Below, in pieces: positions 1-4,676 of a stretch of 9,972 bases of DNA. Under the pieces are notes generated by a model. It did not search any database, had not been told where the DNA came from, and saw only the letters and a program-made list of their open reading frames with translations. Within the stretch, counting starts at the first letter, position 1. Each line of letters starts with the position of its first letter. Position numbers and translations under genes: made by a program. Origin of the DNA: Candidatus Odinarchaeota archaeon (GTDB lineage: Archaea > Asgardarchaeota > JAGGXT01); NCBI GenBank assembly GCA_021162905.1, contig JAGGXT010000237.1, positions 1 to 9,972 of the forward strand, written 5' to 3'.

Positions 1-2
1 AT

Positions 3-197
3 AAACTAATTAAATTTATGGAGGAAAATAGGGATTACCATCCCTTAGCTTACGTAGCTACCTTCCTAATTATAAGTAGAGACTACGTTAAGTACGCTGA
101 CATAGAAGAGCTTCTTTTCATAAAGTACGCTGCAAAACAAATTTTAAAGGAAATCAAAAAAGTTTTGAAGCGAAAGAAAACAAAACAACACATCTAA
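3..197 (+). CDS. C-terminal end of an unidentified protein (5' truncated by window edge)
   Basis: The frame is open from the window edge to a TAA at 195-197, giving about 64 residues. An internal ATG lies at 18-20, but the frame continues upstream of it with no stop and no convincing ribosome binding site is visible, so I read this as the tail of a longer gene. The visible part contains HPLAYVATFLIISRDYVKYADIEELL, split here as HPLAYVATFLIISRDY then VKYADIEELL, followed by a very basic, Lys-rich helical end (KEIKKVLKRKKTKQHI). I recognise no family. A basic tail would suit a nucleic-acid-binding protein, but that is only an inference. It converges on the minus-strand gene ending at 288, with a hairpin between them. 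Confidence 0.5.
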   Translation, partial: KLIKFMEENRDYHPLAYVATFLIISRDYVKYADIEELLFIKYAAKQILKEIKKVLKRKKTKQHI

Positions 198-202
198 AAC
201 AA

Positions 203-237
203 ATACCACAAACTTCACTTATTGAAATTTGTAGTAT
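203..237 (-). terminator. Hairpin terminator between convergent genes
   Basis: Bases 203-216 and 224-237 are inverted copies with a 7-base loop. Two positions mismatch as C/A on the plus strand. In minus-strand RNA these become G-U pairs, so a complete 14-pair stem forms. T-rich sequence follows on the minus strand (rc of about 165-200). It lies downstream of the minus gene ending at 288, so it most likely ends that transcript. Confidence 0.5.
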
Positions 238-287
238 CTAGGATTATGTTAGCGGACAGCGGAAAAGGGGCAATAAGTTATCGCCAT

Positions 288-545
288 TTAACCTAGTAAA
301 GCTGCTAGTTTCTTAATGTTTCCAGATTTGGCTTTTCTCGGTCTTTTATAGTACGGTCTTTCATAGTATTCTCTTTTAAATCCCCACTCAATAAATCGTA
401 ATGTAAGTTGAAACACTTCTTCGTAGTTTGGTACAATTTCTCCTCTCTTAGTTTTCTCCTCAAGTTTACGTAAATAATGCTGTAGCGCCTCTCTAATAAT
501 CTCTATTTCTTTATCTGAAAGTCTAACTCTATGGATCTTTCCCAT
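288..545 (-). CDS. Small basic DNA-binding-like protein, possibly ribbon-helix-helix
   Basis: This encodes 85 residues from an ATG at 543-545. A longer reading from an ATG at 566 is possible, but a clear GGTGAT ribosome binding site lies just before the inner ATG and would be inside the longer reading, which decides the start. The protein begins with a short strand (KIHRVRLS, residues 3-10), then a long helix (11-31), then a second helix (about 40-56), then a tail very rich in Arg, Lys and Tyr (58-75). The strand-helix-helix order and basic tail resemble ribbon-helix-helix or similar small regulators of archaeal plasmids and viruses. No diagnostic residue proves this. Its promoter carries two GGTACC repeats overlapping the TATA box, which suggests autorepression. 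The family assignment is inference. Confidence 0.72.
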   Translation of the reverse strand: MGKIHRVRLSDKEIEIIREALQHYLRKLEEKTKRGEIVPNYEEVFQLTLRFIEWGFKREYYERPYYKRPRKAKSGNIKKLAALLG

Positions 546-579
546 TTTTATCACCAATGTATACAAATGACATGTTATA

Positions 580-618
580 TATAGGTACCTATAACATCTT
601 GTATAAAGGTACCTATAA
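580..618 (-). promoter_or_regulatory. TATA promoter with twin GGTACC operator-like repeats
   Basis: The 12-mer AGGTACCTATAA occurs at 583-594 and 607-618, exactly 24 bp apart. The first copy sits in a perfect 14-bp palindrome, TATAGGTACCTATA (580-593). On the minus strand the sequence CTATATATAA (about 590-575) is a good TATA box for the gene starting at 545, so a protein on these sites would block TBP/TFB. The likely ligand is the adjacent small basic protein, though the plus-strand winged-helix protein at 845 is also possible. Confidence 0.6.
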
Positions 619-793
619 AAATTCTATATGAGTTACGTAGGTTGCGTAGCTTAAAATCTAGGTTTTATTGTTGTTCTATAGGTGTAGAATACGTAAACCC
701 TAAAATTTCTGGGGATTCGGTTGTTTCTCATCGTCACCATCAGATAGACAATTTATATTTTTGTCGGCTTATTTATCGACACTTACAACTAAA

Positions 794-832
794 ACCTAAA
801 AATTTTTGAGTTGTTCCTTGAAAATTTTAGGT
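794..832 (+). promoter_or_regulatory. Inverted repeat in the leader of the 845 gene
   Basis: ACCTAAAAATTTTTGAG (794-810) and CTTGAAAATTTTAGGT (817-832) are near-complementary arms with a short loop. They end directly before the ribosome-binding region (GGGAT at 834-838) of the gene starting at 845. TATA-like tracts (about 751-760 and 768-777) could place transcript starts upstream of the hairpin. The element could be an operator or an RNA hairpin affecting translation. The sequence does not distinguish these. Confidence 0.35.
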
Positions 833-844
833 AGGGATTAAGAT

Positions 845-1144
845 ATGGGTTTAGAGGAACTATGTAGCATAATTGCAAGTAGCCAGAAAGTTCAGGAGAA
901 AATTGCTTCACTACTAATTTGCTTAAGGGAAAGGCCTAAAACAAGGGAAGAGTTGATGGAAGAGTTGGCATTGTCAGAAAAACAATTAGAATACCTTATT
1001 TCAAAAGTTAGGAAGGTTGGAATTGTTCAAGGATTTAGGCAAAACAACAAATACTACTATTATCTAAGCTACGATGGCTTCTACATGTTTTGGAAACGGA
1101 TAAAAGACACAGCATACAACCTAATAAAAAGAGAGAGGATTTAG
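845..1144 (+). CDS. Winged helix-turn-helix DNA-binding protein
   Basis: A 99-residue protein starting at ATG 845, preceded by GGGAT at a spacing of 6. Residues 15-78 read as a winged helix: helix 1 (VQEKIASLLICLRE), a turn plus helix 2 (KTREELMEELA), recognition helix (SEKQLEYLISKVRKVGI), and a beta hairpin wing (VQGFRQNNKYYYYLS). The C-terminus is a basic amphipathic helix (FWKRIKDTAYNLIKRERI), perhaps for dimerisation. It is alone on the plus strand between the small basic protein and the nuclease-like gene, with a leader hairpin upstream and a T-rich terminator downstream. It is probably a transcription regulator of the element. The target is unknown, and the GGTACC repeats are one candidate. 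Confidence 0.78.
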   Translation: MGLEELCSIIASSQKVQEKIASLLICLRERPKTREELMEELALSEKQLEYLISKVRKVGIVQGFRQNNKYYYYLSYDGFYMFWKRIKDTAYNLIKRERI

Positions 1145-1185
1145 TGGAAAGAATTGCTAGCCTCTTGTGTTTCAGTCTATGGAAC

Positions 1186-1203
1186 TTTTCTATTTTTTGC
1201 TTT
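1186..1203 (+). terminator. T-rich terminator after the winged-helix gene
   Basis: TTTTCTATTTTTTGCTTT lies about 40 bases after the stop codon of the gene ending at 1144. Archaeal termination commonly uses T-tracts without a hairpin, and no stable stem is seen here. It sits in the gap between two convergent genes. Confidence 0.45.
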
Positions 1204-1241
1204 GTAAAATTCTCATTGCTTCGTGTTTCCGTATTCATGTT

Positions 1242-2492
1242 TCAAATCTTTTGAGAATCAGGAGATGATAAATCTATTTTCATTTTGCTTGGATAAGGTG
1301 TTTCAATATCTTCTGCATAATATGACCTTCCAGTTTTTTTAATATAATTGAATCTTTGTAGCGTTCTAAGTATACCCTCAATGAAATCCTCACGATCCTT
1401 CTTATTTAGCTTCTTCAAGTAATCTGATTTTCTAGTAAGAATATTGACAAAGCTGTGGGCAGTGTGACGCTTATGTTCTTGATCGATTAAAAAACGGAAA
1501 TAAAGTTCATCTAGTAGCATTATTTTTTCTCTAATAGATTTAGGCAATTCTATATTACTTAATGTTCCAATTAGCTTAGAAGACTGCACAAATGCGTCTT
1601 TTAATGTACTTAAACTAGCAAATTTGAAAATCCCACGAACTTTTCTTAAAATGAAATTAAGTCTTTGATCTCTAAAAATCTTATCTATTTTCTTTTTCAC
1701 TTCTTCAAATTCAGCCCTGTTTAGCTTTTCTCTGAGCCATGTTTTAGCATCAGCAGCGGTCTCCCACTCATCTAACTTATAAAAAATAAATGTATCACCT
1801 AATCCTGCTTCGTAAAAGATATCGATGAGTTCATCACTTGTATATTGTGTAACATTGTATCCTAGGTTGCAAAAGAAACCTCCAGTCATTATTAAGTAAT
1901 CTTGCAATTCTTTTGAAAGGAAAGGTGCGATAAGAATAGGAGTAAACTTATAACTCTTATATGCATCCAATTTTCTTTTTAAGTCTCCTCTCTTATAATT
2001 TAGACCTATGTAACCTGAAGGATTCTTGATTTCAATAGCAAATTTATTGTACGCTGCGTTTTCTATATAGACATCCAGTTTAAAACTTCCAATAGGTTTT
2101 TCAATTTCTATAGGGCCTATTGGAAATTCATCTGGGAGTTCTAGTTGTATTGCCCTTAATGCGAGTGCGATTATAAACTCAAGCATTGATGCATGCTTGT
2201 TTTTGTCAGTCAAGTGTTGATTGATTTTCTTTAGATTTATTTTAAATCTGCTATCTACTTTGAAACTCTTATGATGGAAAAATGCTAATGGTCTTTCATA
2301 AAATTTGAAGTTTCTACTGTTTTTTAAAATGTTTATACGCTCACCAGTTATTGAAGGGTATATGCCATACTTAGACCATAAAAACCTTTCAAAACCATGT
2401 GTCAACCATATTTTTTCTCTTGCGTGCGACTTAATTTTTCCTTCTATATATTTTTCAGAGCGGTCTGCTGAGTCATAGTTCACTTTGACCAC
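1242..2492 (-). CDS. PD-(D/E)XK nuclease-like protein, 416 residues, family unknown
   Basis: The central part carries a recognisable PD-(D/E)XK nuclease core: a helix with Glu105 (MLEFIIALALRAIQ), Asp140 in GSFKLDVYIE, and Glu154-x-Lys156 in FAIEIKNP, followed by a helix and the strand FTPILIAPF (183-191). This arrangement is typical of restriction-endonuclease-fold enzymes that cut DNA with Mg2+. The N-terminal 95 residues are basic and unfamiliar. The C-terminal 150 residues are helical and end in a possible small winged helix (about 365-396). The start is a GTG at 2490-2492. No strong ribosome binding site is visible and a second in-frame GTG (codon 4) is an alternative, but the TATA box upstream supports a start here. 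It is a single-gene unit, separate from the big operon. A restriction/defence or recombination role is plausible but not shown. Confidence 0.75.
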   Translation of the reverse strand: MVKVNYDSADRSEKYIEGKIKSHAREKIWLTHGFERFLWSKYGIYPSITGERINILKNSRNFKFYERPLAFFHHKSFKVDSRFKINLKKINQHLTDKNKHASMLEFIIALALRAIQLELPDEFPIGPIEIEKPIGSFKLDVYIENAAYNKFAIEIKNPSGYIGLNYKRGDLKRKLDAYKSYKFTPILIAPFLSKELQDYLIMTGGFFCNLGYNVTQYTSDELIDIFYEAGLGDTFIFYKLDEWETAADAKTWLREKLNRAEFEEVKKKIDKIFRDQRLNFILRKVRGIFKFASLSTLKDAFVQSSKLIGTLSNIELPKSIREKIMLLDELYFRFLIDQEHKRHTAHSFVNILTRKSDYLKKLNKKDREDFIEGILRTLQRFNYIKKTGRSYYAEDIETPYPSKMKIDLSSPDSQKI

Positions 2493-2539
2493 GCTTACAC
2501 TAGGGCGGATAGCTATGTTCTAACGTTGTTATTATTTGT

Positions 2540-2562
2540 TTTATCACAAATATATAATATAC
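2540..2562 (-). promoter_or_regulatory. TATA promoter of the PD-(D/E)XK gene
   Basis: On the minus strand, GTATATTATATATTTG (about 2562-2547) is a strong archaeal TATA element. Initiation would be expected near 2525-2530, leaving a leader of roughly 35 bases before the GTG at 2492. The rest of 2493-2745 shows no credible gene. Its most distinct feature is a G-run, GGGGGGAGGGG, at 2649-2659. Confidence 0.5.
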
Positions 2563-2745
2563 CCCGATAATATAGGGCAACACCAGTGGCGGAATTAGTT
2601 GGTTGTCTAAGATTTTGCTCTGCGATAGAATTGCTTGTTACCAAAATAGGGGGGAGGGGTACTTTTAGAAGTTGAAGAGGCATTTTGTTTGTTCTTTTGC
2701 AACAAATATTTTGGCAACGATTTAACAATTCATGAAAAACTATTT

Positions 2746-3123
2746 TTAAGTGAAAAATGCAAGGAAGTTGCATAGCGAAAAACATAAACAGCGACGGCTC
2801 TTTCTCTCAAATCCCTGAGCTATCAAAACGGGAATAACTTGATTAAATTTGAATCCTAATTTTTGGAAGTGCTTCGCAACCCGCCTCTTCTTTTTGTTTA
2901 ACCTATAAACTATTTTAAGCATCTTGTTTTTCGGAATCCAATAGTTTTTAACCTCGCAAACAAATAGAACTTCGAGATTTCTGCTGAAAAACACTATATC
3001 GGCACGACATGGGTGCTCCTTAAAAACAAGATAACCTCGCTCTTGCAAAGTTTTGTAAATATAGTTTTGCAGTTGGAGGCCTTTAACCCTAACTTCAGCA
3101 CCCAAACTAACCGCCTTTCTCAA
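2746..3123 (-). CDS. Small PD-(D/E)XK nuclease, Hjc/RecB-like
   Basis: Residues 14-60 follow the small archaeal resolvase/RecB-type nuclease plan: helix (GLQLQNYIYKTLQERG), strand (YLVFKEHP), then Arg40-Ala-Asp42 in RADIVFF, then Glu57-Val-Lys59 in FVCEVKNYW. These supply the D…ExK metal-binding residues. A basic helix follows (NKKKRRVAKHFQKLG), then a strand (FNQVIPVLIAQ). At about 125 residues it matches the size of Holliday junction resolvase Hjc. The final Cys/Phe-rich residues are unusual. The start is a TTG at 3123, which overlaps the Sm-like gene by 17 bases; a TTG six codons further in is an alternative. It is the last gene of the eight-gene operon, suiting a role in resolving replication or recombination intermediates. 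Specific Hjc identity is not proven. Confidence 0.7.
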   Translation of the reverse strand: MRKAVSLGAEVRVKGLQLQNYIYKTLQERGYLVFKEHPCRADIVFFSRNLEVLFVCEVKNYWIPKNKMLKIVYRLNKKKRRVAKHFQKLGFKFNQVIPVLIAQGFERKSRRCLCFSLCNFLAFFT

Positions 3124-3334
3124 CCTCAGCCAAATATAAAATACTATGCTTCGGAATCAATATTCTTCGGCCATTAAACTCTAAAAGAACATCGTATTTA
3201 TTGTATGTGTTTGTATGCAATTTTCCCATCAATTTTTGACCTGTGATAAGAGTAATTACAACTTCTTTATGGTTAAATCTTTCAAAGTATCCTTTTGGCT
3301 TCTTTTTCTTCTCGATTTTAACTTCTTTTTGCAA
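3107..3334 (-). CDS. Hfq/Sm-like RNA-binding protein
   Basis: A 75-residue protein with an Sm fold pattern: N-terminal helix (FERFNHKE), Sm1 strands VVITLITGQKLMGKLHTNTY (25-44, with the G-x-x-x-x-G spacing of VNGVKLQG-type Hfq strands), YDVLLEFNGRR (47-57), and Sm2 ILIPKHSILYL (58-68). The Lys62-His63-Ser-Ile motif strongly recalls the bacterial Hfq signature YKHAIST rather than the RG-containing Sm2 of archaeal SmAP proteins. Sm and Hfq proteins form hexamer or heptamer rings that bind U- or A-rich RNA. The start is TTG at 3334, set by a very strong AAGGAGGAGAT site 4-6 bases upstream that is itself the C-terminal coding sequence of the preceding gene. It lies in the replication operon, so it may act in RNA-based control of the element. 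The fold is fairly secure and the role is inferred. Confidence 0.72.
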   Translation of the reverse strand: MQKEVKIEKKKKPKGYFERFNHKEVVITLITGQKLMGKLHTNTYNKYDVLLEFNGRRILIPKHSILYLAEVEKGG

Positions 3335-3336
3335 AT

Positions 3337-3636
3337 CTATCTCCTCCTTTTTAAAAGTTTAAATTTAACATCATCATACAAAGATTTCAATTTTCTGACG
3401 TTTTTTACCTTAACTAGGCGGTCTTTCACATTTTTCGGCAGATTTGGAGACAGTTTTCCGCAGAAAACGTAAATTTTCCGATCACCTACCTTTACTCCTA
3501 AGAAATGTGGACACTGCAAGCAAGTTGAAACATCTACGAAACCATGTCGACTTTTACGGCAATTGCTACGGATCCAAAACTTGTTAGCAACACTATTAAA
3601 CCAGATTGCCCTTCCCTTAATTTTCTCAACCAACAT
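3337..3636 (-). CDS. Small Cys-rich putative zinc-binding protein
   Basis: A 99-residue basic protein with four cysteines in the pattern C26-x12-C39-x2-C42-x16-C59 (…STCLQCPHFLG… …IYVFCGK). This is likely one zinc site. The C-terminus is strongly basic (VKNVRKLKSLYDDVKFKLLKRRR in two helical parts), suiting nucleic-acid binding. I chose the ATG at 3634-3636: it overlaps the Alba-fusion stop by 11 bases and follows GGAGG and AGGGGA sequences. A longer reading from an ATG at 3696 would overlap by 71 bases and add residues that look like out-of-frame Alba sequence. The CLxC…C segment resembles the N-terminal Cys cluster of the upstream Alba-fusion neighbour, hinting at a shared mini-domain. No known family recognised. 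Confidence 0.65.
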   Translation of the reverse strand: MLVEKIKGRAIWFNSVANKFWIRSNCRKSRHGFVDVSTCLQCPHFLGVKVGDRKIYVFCGKLSPNLPKNVKDRLVKVKNVRKLKSLYDDVKFKLLKRRR

Positions 3637-4087
3637 TTCCCCTAAAACCTCCCCAAGCAAGCAAGATTTCGATTTCGCTGACTCTCTTACCGTCATCCCT
3701 TATTGCTGTGCCTATTCTAACTTTTTTTACAACTGTTCCAGGCAGAAGTTTGTTTTTAATGTTAACAGCGACGTCGACAGCCCTACTTATCAGTCGCCCT
3801 CTAGCTTTCAGCACACAGCGGCTAGAAGTCTCCAAAGCCTTAAGTGTTGCAAGTATATATCTCGAAATCTCCTTTTTGCCGATAAAAATAATTGAAGGTT
3901 GCAAAACATCACCTCCATCGTGGTTTTTAGGAATATAAAAACTGCAATTAGCGTAATCTTCATAATTTTTTAGAATGGCTTCTAACCTAACATCGAATAC
4001 GGTACAGAAAAACTCAAATTTCTTATTTCTCTTTTTAATTTGCAGATTTTCACAATCCAAACATTTGAAGTATTTTTGATGTTTCAC
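3626..4087 (-). CDS. Cys-cluster/Alba-domain fusion protein
   Basis: Residues 62-145 are a clear Alba domain: SIIFIGKKEISRYILA, then CVLKARGRLISRAVDVA, then LLPGTVVKKVRIGTAI and VSEIEILLAW. These match the classical Alba signatures (IGKKPVMNYVLA, IKARGRAISKAVD, I.VGS, S.IEI), including the lysine pair Lys71-Lys72 at the DNA- or RNA-contacting position. Alba proteins are dimeric archaeal chromatin and RNA-binding proteins. Ordinary Alba is about 90-100 residues, so the 60-residue N-terminal extension is the oddity: it holds C9-x2-C12-x15-C28-x19-C48, a probable zinc site. The start is a GTG at 4085-4087, directly after the stop of the upstream gene, with AAAGGAGTG 8 bases upstream. It would coat or mark element DNA, or bind RNA with the Hfq-like neighbour (inference). 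Confidence 0.85.
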   Translation of the reverse strand: MKHQKYFKCLDCENLQIKKRNKKFEFFCTVFDVRLEAILKNYEDYANCSFYIPKNHDGGDVLQPSIIFIGKKEISRYILATLKALETSSRCVLKARGRLISRAVDVAVNIKNKLLPGTVVKKVRIGTAIRDDGKRVSEIEILLAWGGFRGNVG

Positions 4088-4393
4088 CTAGCGTACACTC
4101 CTTTTTTCAAGTAAAATGTATTTTTTGAAGTTTGCACCAGCCTCAAAAAGCAGCTCTTCAACTTTTTCTTCTAATCCAATGGGTACAAGTAGGGATGTTT
4201 GATCTATTCGCTGCACTCCCAACTTTCTAAGCCAGTATCTTAATTTGGCAGCGGCTGAAGTTTGACCTCGATGGTAAAATTTCCCATCTTTATATTTTGC
4301 ATCGGTATATCCGCGGAAGTCGTAAACGAACAGCAAATAGGTGCGATAACCATGCTTAAAAGCGAAATCAACTATTTCATCTAGGTTTTTCAC
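4088..4393 (-). CDS. Small protein with a possible ferredoxin-like (Cas2/VapD-type) fold
   Basis: About 101 residues from a GTG at 4391-4393, which overlaps the upstream stop by 17 bases. A TTG at 4435 would give 115 residues with a 59-base overlap. The order strand (TYLLFVYDF), long helix (TSAAAKLRYWLRKLGV), strand (DQTSLLVPI), helix (EEKVEELLFEAGANF), strand (KKYILLEK) recalls Cas2 and VapD, which begin with a YD(I/F) strand and continue with an R/K-L-L-x-x-x-G helix. A loop (RGYTDAKYKDGKFYHRGQ) separates strand 1 from the helix and is longer than in Cas2. There is no cas1 or CRISPR array here. Fold similarity is only by eye. It could be a nuclease-like toxin, a structural protein or an unrelated family. 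Confidence 0.6.
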   Translation of the reverse strand: MKNLDEIVDFAFKHGYRTYLLFVYDFRGYTDAKYKDGKFYHRGQTSAAAKLRYWLRKLGVQRIDQTSLLVPIGLEEKVEELLFEAGANFKKYILLEKRSVR

Positions 4394-4676
4394 CTTTTTC
4401 AGCCCCCATAACCTTGAAAAACACGTTTTCTCCAATCTCTATTTGCCTAATTTTACCCTGCTCCAAAAGCTCACACAAAGGCTTATAGACATCTTTCCTT
4501 AAACTGCAAATTTCGAAAAGAAAATTCCAGACATCACTTAAACTAGCTAATCGCTTATTTTTGATGAAATCAAGTAGTTTTTGCTTTACTTTTTCTTTTT
4601 CTTCTATGTCTTCTTCTCTTTCAAAAAATTTTAGATAGAAATCCATTTTCATTTGCTTAGCTTTCGTTTTTATCAT
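4377..4676 (-). CDS. Small winged-helix-like protein following MCM
   Basis: A 99-residue protein starting at ATG 4676, which overlaps the MCM stop by 20 bases with AAAAAGGGGG immediately upstream. ATGs at codons 9 and 11 are alternatives. After a charged, Glu/Lys-rich N-terminal helix (12-32), residues 33-90 look like a winged helix: VKQKLLDFIKNKRL, ASLSDVWNFLFEIC, LRKDVYKPLCELLEQGKI, and a wing RQIEIGENVFFKV. This suits a DNA-binding accessory protein made with the helicase. It might help load or target the MCM, or act as a regulator. No family recognised with confidence. Confidence 0.65.
   Translation of the reverse strand: MIKTKAKQMKMDFYLKFFEREEDIEEKEKVKQKLLDFIKNKRLASLSDVWNFLFEICSLRKDVYKPLCELLEQGKIRQIEIGENVFFKVMGAEKGEKPR

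Noticed and set aside
1035..1238. Minus-strand open frame of 67 codons
   Set aside because: It overlaps the well-supported winged-helix gene ending at 1144, has a Cys/Ser/Leu-rich translation with no domain, and covers the T-rich terminator.
2649..2659. GGGGGGAGGGG as a strong plus-strand ribosome binding site
   Set aside because: The only downstream frame (a TTG about 10 bases on) stops after 17 codons. The G-run remains unexplained, but no gene follows it.
2585..2660. tRNA-like sequence (GGCGGAATTAGTTGG)
   Set aside because: It recalls the start of some tRNAs, but no matching acceptor stem, anticodon arm or T-arm could be paired on either strand.
2513..2785. Minus-strand open frame of 90 codons in the gap before the PD-(D/E)XK gene
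   Set aside because: Its translation is low in order, it overlaps the end of the small nuclease gene, and it would contain the TATA promoter and G-run. Read as non-coding.
3563..3938. Plus-strand open frames opposite the Alba-fusion and Cys-rich genes
   Set aside because: Antisense to genes with clear domains and ribosome binding sites. The translations have no recognisable features.
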